A stretch of DNA of 64,000 nucleotides from Flavobacteriales bacterium. Its GTDB lineage: Bacteria > Bacteroidota > Bacteroidia > Flavobacteriales > Flavobacteriaceae. The translations under genes and the position numbers were made by a program. Positions 8,982-17,813 of the stretch are shown here, piece after piece (positions within the stretch are counted from its first letter, which is position 1; each line of letters opens with the position of its first letter). The notes beneath the pieces are model-generated. The model was not told where the DNA came from, did not search any database, and worked only from the letters and a program-made list of their open reading frames with translations. The stretch covers positions 248,001 through 312,000 of the forward strand of contig JACJYY010000005.1 of the NCBI GenBank assembly GCA_020635875.1. The letters run 5' to 3'.

Positions 8982-9392
8982 TTAGCAATACTCGTTATAA
9001 GCGTCTTTTAGATTCTCCGCAATCATTTCGGCAGGTCGTCCTTCAATATGATGTCTTTCTAACACATGTACTAATTCTCCGTCTTTGAACAATGCCATAG
9101 AAGGAGATGACGGAGGAAAAGGCAACATAAATCCTCTTGCAGCTTCAACAGCTGCTCTATCCACTCCTGCAAATGCAGTAATTAAGTAATCTGGTTTTTT
9201 AGCATTATTAAGGCTAAATTTTGCTCCTGGTCTGGCATTTGCCGCCGCACATCCACATACCGAATTAATCACCAACAAGGTGGTTCCTGGTCGCTTCATG
9301 GCTGCTTCTACATCTTCAACTGATACTAATTCTTGAAACCCTGCTGTGGTTAAATCAGCTTTCATTGGTCTCACCATTTCTTCTGGATACAT
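8982..9392 (-). CDS. BrxA/BrxB family bacilliredoxin
   Basis: 136 residues, the normal length of the YphP/BrxA (DUF1094) family. The CGC active-site motif (C46, C48) sits in INSVCGCAAANARPGA. MYPEEMVRPM at the start and FPPSSPSMALFKDGELVHVLERHHIEG later are typical. Bacilliredoxins remove bacillithiol from oxidised protein thiols. The bacillithiol synthesis gene bshC is present at 39507-41093, which supports the assignment. Which of BrxA or BrxB it is cannot be told here. Confidence 0.93.
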   Translation of the reverse strand: MYPEEMVRPMKADLTTAGFQELVSVEDVEAAMKRPGTTLLVINSVCGCAAANARPGAKFSLNNAKKPDYLITAFAGVDRAAVEAARGFMLPFPPSSPSMALFKDGELVHVLERHHIEGRPAEMIAENLKDAYNEYC

Positions 9393-9415
9393 AATTTTAG
9401 TTTTTGTTTGACTGA

Positions 9416-9423
9416 CAAATATA
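9416..9423 (-). promoter_or_regulatory. Candidate -7 element for the bacilliredoxin gene
   Basis: The minus strand reads TATATTTG, a perfect TAnnTTTG, 24 bases before the ATG at 9392. A small hairpin (9440-9446 with 9465-9471) just upstream may terminate pgi. Confidence 0.5.
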
Positions 9424-9491
9424 CAATATAAACAAAGGTATAGCCGCCTTGAATGAGGACAAAACGGCTATCAAACTATAATGTTTGTTTA

Positions 9492-11135
9492 TTACTTTTT
9501 ATCAAAAAAGTACTTCAACAAGAAACTGGTAGAACCATCGTGTTCTCCTACCTCTTTTGAATTTATTTCTGCTAAAATAGAGTTCGCTAATTGTTTACCT
9601 AACTCAACTCCCCATTGGTCAAAGCTAAAAATATTCCAAATCACACCTTGAACAAAAATCTTATGCTCATACATAGCAATCAACGCTCCTAACGACTCAG
9701 GAGTTAACTTATCTATCAAAATTGTGTTTGTCGGTTTGTTTCCTGTAAACACCTTGAAATTTCTCAATTTATCTGCAGCTTCAGCTGATAATCCTTGAGC
9801 ATCAAACTCTGCTTGTACCTGCTCTGCTGTTTTACCGTTCATCAAGGCTTCTGTCTGTGCGAAGAAGTTAGACATCAATTTATCGTGGTGCAATTGATTA
9901 CCATGCAACGATGAAACATAACCAATAAAATCAGTTGGAATTAGTTTTGTCCCTTGGTGAATTAATTGGAAGAATGCGTGTTGCGAATTGGTACCTGGCT
10001 CTCCCCAAATAATTGTTCCTGTTTGATAATCAACAGGTTTTCCACTTCTATCTACGCTCTTACCATTACTCTCCATAGTTCCTTGTTGTAAATAGGGAGC
10101 TAATTTTCTTAAGTATTGAGTATAAGGGATTAACGCCTCACTCTCTGCTCCAAAGAAATTGTTATACCACACACTCAACAATCCTAAAATAACGGGGATG
10201 TTTTTCTCAAAAGGAGTAGTACGGAAATGCTCGTCCATATCGTTGGCTCCTTTTAATAGTTTCTGAAAGTTTTCTGACCCAACAGATAAACTTATTGTCA
10301 AACCAACAGCACTCCACAAAGAATATCTTCCTCCAACCCAATCCCACATTGGGAAAATATTGTTGGCATCAATACCAAACTCTTTTACTTTTTGAACGTT
10401 AGTAGATACTGCCACAAAATGTTTTGCTACATCAGCAGTTGCACCTGATTTTAAGAACCACTCTCTTGCTGTGGTTGCATTACCCAGTGTTTCTTGAGTA
10501 GTAAATGTTTTTGAAACAATTACAAATAATGTCGTTTCTGGGTTTAGTTTTTTCAGCACCTCATTGATGTGATCTCCATCTATGTTTGAGATAAAGTGTA
10601 CATCATGTTGATTTTTATAAAATTCTAATGCATCAACCACCATATTAGGGCCTAAATCAGATCCCCCAATACCGATGTTAACAATATCCGTAAAATTCTT
10701 ACCTGTGAATCCTTTACGAGCTCCAGATACTACTTCATCCGTAAACGATTTGATTTTATCATTCACCGCATTTACCTCTTCCATCACATTTACACCATCC
10801 ACACGAATGTCTGCGTTACTAGGTGCTCTTAATGCGGTATGCAATACGGCTCTACCTTCAGTTTCATTTATTGCATCTCCCCCGAAATATTTTTCAATTC
10901 CGTCTTTTAATGCTGATTCTTCCGCTAAAGCAAAAAGGTTTTTAAGAGTTGCTTCATCCAAAATATTTTTGGAATAATCCAACAAGAAATCATTCCATTG
11001 TATATGAAATTTTTCTGTTCTTGAAGCATCTGCTCCAAATAACTCTTTTAATGTTTTTTGACTAAGTGTCTTGTGATTTTGTTCTAAGTTTTTCCACGCA
11101 TTTGTTGACGTAGGATTTATACTCTTAAGTGCCAT
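9492..11135 (-). CDS. pgi: Glucose-6-phosphate isomerase
   Basis: 547 residues, the long bacterial PGI type. Signature stretches are VNIGIGGSDLGPNMV, SKTFTTQETLGNA, the GTMESNGKSVDRSG and IIWGEPGTNSQHAFFQL blocks and the C-terminal GKQLANSIL. It interconverts glucose 6-phosphate and fructose 6-phosphate in the cytoplasm. Its start overlaps the end of the M23 peptidase gene by 11 bases, so the two are probably co-transcribed. Confidence 0.98.
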   Translation of the reverse strand: MALKSINPTSTNAWKNLEQNHKTLSQKTLKELFGADASRTEKFHIQWNDFLLDYSKNILDEATLKNLFALAEESALKDGIEKYFGGDAINETEGRAVLHTALRAPSNADIRVDGVNVMEEVNAVNDKIKSFTDEVVSGARKGFTGKNFTDIVNIGIGGSDLGPNMVVDALEFYKNQHDVHFISNIDGDHINEVLKKLNPETTLFVIVSKTFTTQETLGNATTAREWFLKSGATADVAKHFVAVSTNVQKVKEFGIDANNIFPMWDWVGGRYSLWSAVGLTISLSVGSENFQKLLKGANDMDEHFRTTPFEKNIPVILGLLSVWYNNFFGAESEALIPYTQYLRKLAPYLQQGTMESNGKSVDRSGKPVDYQTGTIIWGEPGTNSQHAFFQLIHQGTKLIPTDFIGYVSSLHGNQLHHDKLMSNFFAQTEALMNGKTAEQVQAEFDAQGLSAEAADKLRNFKVFTGNKPTNTILIDKLTPESLGALIAMYEHKIFVQGVIWNIFSFDQWGVELGKQLANSILAEINSKEVGEHDGSTSFLLKYFFDKK

Positions 11136-12390
11136 TCTTTTTTAATTTTATTTTAGCTATACTATCTAATTCTTGTTTTATTGGTTTGATATAAGCAAAG
11201 TAACGCTCTTTATATTTTGCTTCCAAAGGAGTCGATTTCTGAATCTTTTGCTTCAATGGATCTACTTGCCTTCCGTTTTTCCAAAAGCGATAACAAACAT
11301 GTGGACCCGTAGCCAATCCCGAACTCCCTACTTTTCCAATGACCTCGCCTTGCCGCACATACTGCCCTCTTTTTACTAAAATTTTTGACATATGTAAATA
11401 CTGTGTCGAATAGGTCTCGTTGTGTTTTATTTTAACGTATCTACCGTTGCCTCCATTATATCCTGCTTTTATAACTGTCCCAGATGCCGTAGCTAAAATA
11501 GGAGTCCCTCGGGGCGCCGCATAATCGGTTCCTAAATGAGCCTTCCATTTTTTTTGTACTGGATGAAATCGCTTGGGAGAAAATCGAGAAGAAATACGAC
11601 TGTACTTTAATGGGGCTTTTAGGAATAGGCTTTTTAGAGCATCTGCATTTTCGTCGTAATATGATTTAACCATTTTAGTCGAATCTTGCACAAAAGGAAA
11701 AGCGTAAATGCATTGCCCTCCATAATTAAAAAACGAAGCCTCAATACTTTCAACTCCAGCATAAATACTGTCATTAATATATCTTTCGTTAATTATCGCA
11801 CCAAAACCGTCTCCCTTTTTGATTTTAAAAAAATCGACAGACCAGGCATATATCAACGATAATTCATGTGCCAAAAGATAATCTACTCCAAGATCATTAA
11901 TCGATTGGGATAATGAAGAATTTATATCCGATGCAACCACTCTCCTTTTTATTGTAACAGGTCTTTTTTTGTTGTAAACATGAATCGAGTCGGTCAAATC
12001 AACTACAAAATAATTTATTAAATCTGTTTGGTAAATGAACTTTTGCAAAGTCTTTGTACTGTCTTTGGCACATAATGCTACATAAGGATTGCCCACTCTT
12101 AAATGGGTAACTTTTACAGAATCGCCTGCTTTATCCAATATTTGATACAATGCCTTTCCATCTACTTTAAACCGATCTAAAATAGCACCAAAAGTATCTC
12201 CCTTTTTTACGGTATCACGGACATAACTATAGTCATTGAAGTTAAACCCAAATTCAATATGCTGAGGAGTTACTTCTTCAACAGTTTCTTTTGGATTCTT
12301 CTTTTCCTCTCTACCGCATGACAACAGCAAAAGCAAAGCAGGAATAATGTATACTATGTATCTCAAATGCAGTTTTTTAGCAAAGTGCAA
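11125..12390 (-). CDS. M23 family metallopeptidase, lipoprotein
   Basis: 421 residues. An N-terminal hydrophobic segment ends in a lipobox (LLLSC, C25), so the protein is probably a membrane lipoprotein. A LysM/OapA-like region (VKKGDTFGAILDRFKVD) spans about 60-110. The LytM/M23 endopeptidase domain spans about 270-390 with Zn ligands H285 and D289 (HLGTD) and H333 (YLHMS). The final HxH motif reads GPHVCYRF: H364 is kept but the expected second histidine is C366. The family cuts peptidoglycan cross-links or acts as an amidase activator. Overlap with pgi suggests an operon. Confidence 0.88.
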   Translation of the reverse strand: MHFAKKLHLRYIVYIIPALLLLLSCGREEKKNPKETVEEVTPQHIEFGFNFNDYSYVRDTVKKGDTFGAILDRFKVDGKALYQILDKAGDSVKVTHLRVGNPYVALCAKDSTKTLQKFIYQTDLINYFVVDLTDSIHVYNKKRPVTIKRRVVASDINSSLSQSINDLGVDYLLAHELSLIYAWSVDFFKIKKGDGFGAIINERYINDSIYAGVESIEASFFNYGGQCIYAFPFVQDSTKMVKSYYDENADALKSLFLKAPLKYSRISSRFSPKRFHPVQKKWKAHLGTDYAAPRGTPILATASGTVIKAGYNGGNGRYVKIKHNETYSTQYLHMSKILVKRGQYVRQGEVIGKVGSSGLATGPHVCYRFWKNGRQVDPLKQKIQKSTPLEAKYKERYFAYIKPIKQELDSIAKIKLKKNGT

Positions 12391-12427
12391 ATGTCGAAAA
12401 AAAAATTGTTTTAGACATTATGTTTAT

Positions 12428-13198
12428 CTATTTCGTTCCCATTGTAAATTTTATCCCTTCGACGTATTCCAATTCTGCTTTTACAGAACCCACAAGCAAG
12501 TCTGCTTTAACCTTTAATGGTATTTTATTTTTATCATCAGAAATCCACATGGTCAAACTTTCGCTTTCTTTAAACACCCTCCCTTTTTGTACATAAGGCC
12601 TAAAGACCAAAGTATCTAGTTTCCCGAATTTTGTTTTAAGCTTTTCTCTTCCCAAAAACTTCAACTGAAAGGTGAAAATCTCATCGTCAAAAAACATGCT
12701 CAACTCGATTATTTCTCCCTCCTTTATGGCGTTAATCTTTGGATGGTTCCGTAAATAATAGAAGGCAGATATAACATCCTGAACATTATCAGGCACATCA
12801 AAAGTCTTTTCTGTATTCCTTCCTAAGTCTTTTAACTTGGCGGTATTGTTCTCTTTATCGAAAAATGTAACTTGGTTTCTCTCGTAACCACCCTCATGTA
12901 TATTTCTAATTGATTTATAAGGGGTGATGGTTCGAGCATCAAAAAAACTTTGGTAATGATCTTCTACCTTAAATAACATCTTAGTCATTCCTATGGAATA
13001 TCCATGCCCCGCCGCAAAAAACACATCTTTATCTTTATAGGTCGTTCTTTTAAGATCCAATGTCACTTTGCCCGCTTTTATGAAACCATAACTCATCGCA
13101 AAATGAAACTTTTCACCCGATTGAAACACAAAATCCTCTTGAGAATACCCATAAAGATTATGAAGTAGCACTACTAGTATGATAATTAATCTTTTCAT
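12428..13198 (-). CDS. DUF3108 domain-containing exported protein
   Basis: 256 residues with a signal peptide (MKRLIIILVVLLHNLYGYS/Q). Almost the whole mature part matches the DUF3108 pattern: FQSGEKFHFAMSYGFIKAGKV near the start, a HYQSFFD turn, YYLRNHP and a closing basic beta region (WISDDKNKIPLKVKADLLVGSV). The domain is predicted to be a periplasmic beta-barrel-like fold of unknown function. It lies 37 bases before the M23 gene and may share its transcript. Confidence 0.85.
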   Translation of the reverse strand: MKRLIIILVVLLHNLYGYSQEDFVFQSGEKFHFAMSYGFIKAGKVTLDLKRTTYKDKDVFFAAGHGYSIGMTKMLFKVEDHYQSFFDARTITPYKSIRNIHEGGYERNQVTFFDKENNTAKLKDLGRNTEKTFDVPDNVQDVISAFYYLRNHPKINAIKEGEIIELSMFFDDEIFTFQLKFLGREKLKTKFGKLDTLVFRPYVQKGRVFKESESLTMWISDDKNKIPLKVKADLLVGSVKAELEYVEGIKFTMGTK

Positions 13199-13260
13199 AT
13201 CACTGATTTACCCTAAAAAATCAAAGATTATTCCACTAATTAATGGAAATAAAAAAACCA

Positions 13261-15465
13261 CTAGAAACTGGCTCCAATATTGATTAACCAATACTGTGAT
13301 TTACTCTCAGGCGACCATGCTTTCTTGAGCTCAATGGGGCCAAAAAATGTTTCTAAACCATAACCCACAGCATATCCTGTGTAGTCAGGTATTGTTGCCC
13401 ATTCTCCACTATCAAATATATCTTCTCCTAAATTGGCAAAGTTTGCAGCAAAATTAAAATGATGTCTCTTTTTAAAGTTATAATCCAAGGTAAGCGTTGC
13501 TTTAACATAACTATCTCCACTTAAAGTAAAAAAGTCATACCCATAGAAATGTCTGAAATTATTAAACTCTTTATACCCATATCCTCCCAAAATAAAATTC
13601 ATATAAGGTGATTTGTAATTTTGTATGGTAAATCCTCCTTCTGATTGCAATAGACATGAGACGGATGAGGACAATGGGATAACACCCCCAAAGTCGGCTT
13701 TCCCCATATAAAATGGTTCAAATGATTGCAGGTAACGATATGAAAAGAGATAAGCTTGATATTGTCCTTTAAAATACACTCCTTTTTTGGGGAAATATCT
13801 TTTGTCTAAGCCCCCTAAAGTCATTCTACCAAAAATATTTAACATTAAGTCGTTTTCATACACTCCTTTTCCATCATTTAATGTATTTGACTGCAACCTG
13901 AGGTATTTTCCTTCAAAACCCAAACTAGAATACACCTTTTTAAATAACACTTTCTGGGCATAAATTTCACCTGAGATGTCATCAAAATCAATATTCTCCT
14001 TATTCACACCTACTGATCCTATTATATTGGATAGCCTAAGATTATTATTTAGGTTATAATTGAATTGAGTGTACCGTAATCGAGATCCAAAGCTCCAATT
14101 ATACCCATTATCGATATAATAATCAATCAACCACCGGTATGTATCTCCCAAAACAAAATCCATTGACAACACATCATTGGTAAGCAATAAGTGCTTACTG
14201 GTTACATTCAATAATACACCTGTTTGAAAAACAGGATCATAATGTAATCCCATCCGTAAATAGGTGTTGTTTTTATCTTCGGTAAGGTTGATTATCAAAT
14301 TATCTTGTTTATCCAAACGATAGTCAATCTGCTCAAAGTTTTTGGTCGAATTCAAATTTACTATTCCTTCAAATAGCTTCTTTGTTGCGATCTTAGAATA
14401 AGGCTTAAAAAATAGTTTCCCTACGACATAATCCCTGTTATAGTAGTTCAGTTCATTTACTTTTATTTCATTAATATATATGCTATCAACCGCTTTAACC
14501 GTTTTCTCTGGCCTGTAGGATGCATCCAAATGAGGAATTTTTGCCTTGAACTCATCCCACTTCTCTTTGACTCCAGCCTCTCCTACTTCAATAAGTTTAC
14601 GCCCTTCTTTAAATGAAAAAAATGTAAATTCAGAAATATCTGGTTCTATGAGTATGTCTACCAATTTTTCTTTTTCGTGCATTTTTTTCATCATATCAAA
14701 ATTGGCAATCTTCATCACAATTGCCGTCGAATTACTTTCTGAATCTGATTTATTGGTTAGATCGGCTTGAACATTTACCCCAATTATAATATCTGCTCCC
14801 ATTTTCCTTAATTCTTCAACCGGAAAATTATTAATCACACCGCCATCAACAAGTCGCTTGTCTCCAATTGTAACAGGATAATAAAGTGAAGGAAAAGCAC
14901 TACTTGCTACCATCGCTTTCGCCAAATTTCCTTTCTTGAGCACAACTTCCTCTCCTGTTTGAATATCGTGCGCCACACAGGCAAATGGAATAGGCAACTT
15001 ACTGAAGTCTCTTATGTGCCGAACATGCATCGTCATCTCCATCAAAAAACTATAATTATATAGCCCTTTAGAATAGGCTTCTGGGAATGTTAGATTGAAA
15101 TCTTTAACAGGAAGTGTCAACGCATATTTGTCCTCATCATGCTTATCATAAGAAACTCTCGAAGAAGTCACAGGATAATCATTTACAATTGCGTTTGAAT
15201 CTAATATTTCAAAAATGGAATCTAACTGTTGTCCCGTATACCCAGAGGCATATAATCCACCTATAACGGCTCCCATACTGGTACCTGTAATGAAATCAAT
15301 TTTGACTCCTGCTCCTTCCAATGCTTTGATCGCCCCCACATGTGCAAATCCTTTTGCTCCTCCTCCACTCAACACTAACCCAACTTTTGGTCGGTCTGGT
15401 TTTTGTTGAGAAAAAGAAAAAAGGCTACTAATCATAACGGTTATAAGTAGCGTAATTTTATACAT
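13261..15465 (-). CDS. Patatin-like phospholipase with C-terminal outer-membrane barrel
   Basis: 734 residues. A signal peptide (to about residue 20) is followed by a patatin domain: oxyanion loop GGGAKGF (34-40), nucleophile elbow GTSMG with S63, and the catalytic D206 in VDGGVINNFP. A POTRA-like linker (about 310-390) and an Omp85/BamA-like beta-barrel (about 400-734, ending in INIGASF) follow. This is the PlpD-type architecture: a secreted lipase displayed through a barrel of the same chain. The gene ends 5 bases after the uvrC start region and may be read through from it. Confidence 0.92.
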   Translation of the reverse strand: MYKITLLITVMISSLFSFSQQKPDRPKVGLVLSGGGAKGFAHVGAIKALEGAGVKIDFITGTSMGAVIGGLYASGYTGQQLDSIFEILDSNAIVNDYPVTSSRVSYDKHDEDKYALTLPVKDFNLTFPEAYSKGLYNYSFLMEMTMHVRHIRDFSKLPIPFACVAHDIQTGEEVVLKKGNLAKAMVASSAFPSLYYPVTIGDKRLVDGGVINNFPVEELRKMGADIIIGVNVQADLTNKSDSESNSTAIVMKIANFDMMKKMHEKEKLVDILIEPDISEFTFFSFKEGRKLIEVGEAGVKEKWDEFKAKIPHLDASYRPEKTVKAVDSIYINEIKVNELNYYNRDYVVGKLFFKPYSKIATKKLFEGIVNLNSTKNFEQIDYRLDKQDNLIINLTEDKNNTYLRMGLHYDPVFQTGVLLNVTSKHLLLTNDVLSMDFVLGDTYRWLIDYYIDNGYNWSFGSRLRYTQFNYNLNNNLRLSNIIGSVGVNKENIDFDDISGEIYAQKVLFKKVYSSLGFEGKYLRLQSNTLNDGKGVYENDLMLNIFGRMTLGGLDKRYFPKKGVYFKGQYQAYLFSYRYLQSFEPFYMGKADFGGVIPLSSSVSCLLQSEGGFTIQNYKSPYMNFILGGYGYKEFNNFRHFYGYDFFTLSGDSYVKATLTLDYNFKKRHHFNFAANFANLGEDIFDSGEWATIPDYTGYAVGYGLETFFGPIELKKAWSPESKSQYWLINIGASF

Positions 15466-15471
15466 GCGAGT

Positions 15472-17277
15472 CTATTTTTTCGTGTTACTATAAAAATCTA
15501 AAATTTTTTTGGCTTTTGAAAGTCCTACTACTAAAGAAATTTCTTTTTCTGTGGCTTGAGACAATCTCTTCATCGATTTGAAATGTTTCATTAGTGTGAT
15601 TCTGGTTTTTTCTCCTATCCCAGGAATATTTTCTATAGAAGATTGAAGCGCATCTTTACTTCGTTTATTTCGGTGAAAGGTAATACCAAAACGATGGGCT
15701 TCATTTCGCAATTGCTGTATGATTTTTAGCGATTCTGACTTTTTGTCTAAATACAACGGTATGCTATCTCCGGGGAAATAGATTTCCTCCAATCTTTTAG
15801 CTATTCCTATGATGGCAATTTTTCCTCTTAAATTCAGTTTTTCTAAACTTTTTAGAGCTGCAGACAATTGTCCTTTACCCCCATCAATTATGATGAGTTG
15901 AGGCAAGGGTTGTTTTTCTTCTAAAAGTCTTTTGTATCTCCTATAAACTACTTCTGTCATTGACGCGAAATCATCGGGCCCTTCAACGGTTTTAATAGCA
16001 AAATGACGATACTCATTTTTGGAAGGTTTGCCGTCTATAAAAACAACACATGCAGCAACAGGATTAGTTCCTTGAATATTTGAATTGTCAAAACATTCTA
16101 TGTGACGAGGTTCTTCCGACAAACGCAAATCTTTCTTCATCTGATCCATAATTCTATTCGTATGTCTTTCTGGATCAACTATCTTCAATTGCTTGTATTG
16201 ATCGATACGATAATATTTTGCGTTTCGGATGGACAAATCAAGTAAATCCCTTTTATCTCCTAATTTTGGGACGGTTATTTTGACTCCCTCTTCTACTCTA
16301 AGTCCATGTAGAGGCACAATAATTTCTTTCGCAATTAAATTGAATCTACTACGCAACTCTACTATAGCCAATTCCAGTAATTCTTGTTCTGTCTCTTCCA
16401 ATTTTTTCTTTAATTCCATGGTGTGAGAACGCACAATTGCCCCTTCTACAATTTGTAAAAAATTGACAAATGCAGCACTCTCATCTGAAATAATAGAAAA
16501 AACATCTACCATAATATCTCGAGAATTTACCACTGTAGATCGTGCCTGATAATTTTCAAGAACCTCTAATTTTTCTTTTAATATATGGGCTTTCTCAAAT
16601 TGTAATTCAGCAGAAAAAATAGTCATCTGCTCTTTAAAATCCTTCCTTATTTTACTAAAATTTCCTTTAAGAATGTCTCGTATGGCAACAATCTGGTTAG
16701 TATATTCCTTTTCTTCTTGATGTCCTTCGCAAGGCCCTAGACAATTGCCTATGTGATATTCTAGACAAACTTTAAATTTTCCCTCATCAATATTCTTCGG
16801 TGACAAATCATAATTACATGTTCGTATCGGATATAGCTCCTTAAACAGATCCAGTAATGTATGTATGGTTTTAAAATTGGTATACGGACCAAAATACTCC
16901 GATCCATCTTTTATCATTCTGCGAGTGGCAAATAATCTAGGGAATCGTTCATTTTTAATACATATCCAAGGATACGATTTATCGTCCTTTAATAATATAT
17001 TATACCGAGGTTGGTATTTTTTAATAAGATTATTTTCGAGTAAAAGCGCATCTGTCTCTGTTTCAACGACAATGTGTTTAATGTTTACAATTTTTTTGAC
17101 CATTACATTGGTCTTTCCGTAATCGTGAACTTTCGAAAAATAAGAAGATACTCGTTTTTTAAGATTTTTGGCCTTACCGACATAAATGATTTTGTCATTT
17201 TTATCCCAAAACTGATATACCCCAGGGTTAGTTGGTAGTGTTTGTAATTGAAGTTCTAACCCTTTTATTTCACTCAT
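15472..17277 (-). CDS. uvrC: Excinuclease ABC subunit C
   Basis: 601 residues. Domains in order are an N-terminal GIY-YIG nuclease (NPGVYQFWDKNDKIIYVGKAKNLKKR, 17-43), a cysteine cluster near residue 170-185 (CLEYHIGNCLGPC), a UVR motif near 200-235, the RNase H-like nuclease (ECFDNSNIQGT) and C-terminal helix-hairpin-helix motifs (IPGIGEKTR). It makes both incisions in UvrABC nucleotide excision repair. Length is normal. Confidence 0.98.
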   Translation of the reverse strand: MSEIKGLELQLQTLPTNPGVYQFWDKNDKIIYVGKAKNLKKRVSSYFSKVHDYGKTNVMVKKIVNIKHIVVETETDALLLENNLIKKYQPRYNILLKDDKSYPWICIKNERFPRLFATRRMIKDGSEYFGPYTNFKTIHTLLDLFKELYPIRTCNYDLSPKNIDEGKFKVCLEYHIGNCLGPCEGHQEEKEYTNQIVAIRDILKGNFSKIRKDFKEQMTIFSAELQFEKAHILKEKLEVLENYQARSTVVNSRDIMVDVFSIISDESAAFVNFLQIVEGAIVRSHTMELKKKLEETEQELLELAIVELRSRFNLIAKEIIVPLHGLRVEEGVKITVPKLGDKRDLLDLSIRNAKYYRIDQYKQLKIVDPERHTNRIMDQMKKDLRLSEEPRHIECFDNSNIQGTNPVAACVVFIDGKPSKNEYRHFAIKTVEGPDDFASMTEVVYRRYKRLLEEKQPLPQLIIIDGGKGQLSAALKSLEKLNLRGKIAIIGIAKRLEEIYFPGDSIPLYLDKKSESLKIIQQLRNEAHRFGITFHRNKRSKDALQSSIENIPGIGEKTRITLMKHFKSMKRLSQATEKEISLVVGLSKAKKILDFYSNTKK

Positions 17278-17307
17278 GAGATGACTCTTAAATTGTAACC
17301 AAAGAAC

Positions 17308-17811
17308 CTATTCCGCTCCTTGTTCAAATTTAATGTCTTTTTTTAAAACTTGACGTTCTAATTGCTTTTGAAATTGATTGAAACTTTGGACTACTTTTTC
17401 GGAATATTCTTTTAACAATTGCTCGTTTAAGTAATCTTGGTCTGCCTGTGTATCTAACATTTTTATATTGGAATACAGCATTTTTAAACGACTAATCAAT
17501 TCATTACTGGTCAATGTCTCGGGTATAGTTTCAGAAACTTTTGAAGTTTTTTGTGATAGTATTTCCGTTTTTTGTCTTATTGACCCTAAAGTTGCTTGAG
17601 GTTTTTCAGTAAGTTCTAACTGCAATAATTTTAGTTCTGTCCAGTTTTCAATTTCATGCTGCGCATTTGGATCCAATTTTTCTGTGACAACACCCCATTT
17701 TTCAACTATGACTGGGTAAATAGACTGTTGTGATTCATCCTGTTTTTTTGCTTGATTATAGCACGAAACCAACACTACACATAATAAGTAATACACTATG
17801 GGATATTTCAT
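17308..17811 (-). CDS. Predicted lipoprotein, coiled coil, unknown function
   Basis: 167 residues from the ATG at 17811. The frame extends to 17898, but that extension overlaps feoB and precedes a clean lipoprotein signal (YLLCVVLVSC, lipobox cysteine near residue 17), so the inner start is preferred. The mature part is highly polar, Gln/Glu/Lys-rich and probably helical; no family was recognised. It begins 2 bases past the feoB stop, so it is almost certainly co-transcribed with feoA-feoB. A role next to the iron transporter is possible but not shown. Confidence 0.75.
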   Translation of the reverse strand: MKYPIVYYLLCVVLVSCYNQAKKQDESQQSIYPVIVEKWGVVTEKLDPNAQHEIENWTELKLLQLELTEKPQATLGSIRQKTEILSQKTSKVSETIPETLTSNELISRLKMLYSNIKMLDTQADQDYLNEQLLKEYSEKVVQSFNQFQKQLERQVLKKDIKFEQGAE

Positions 17812-17813
17812 AT

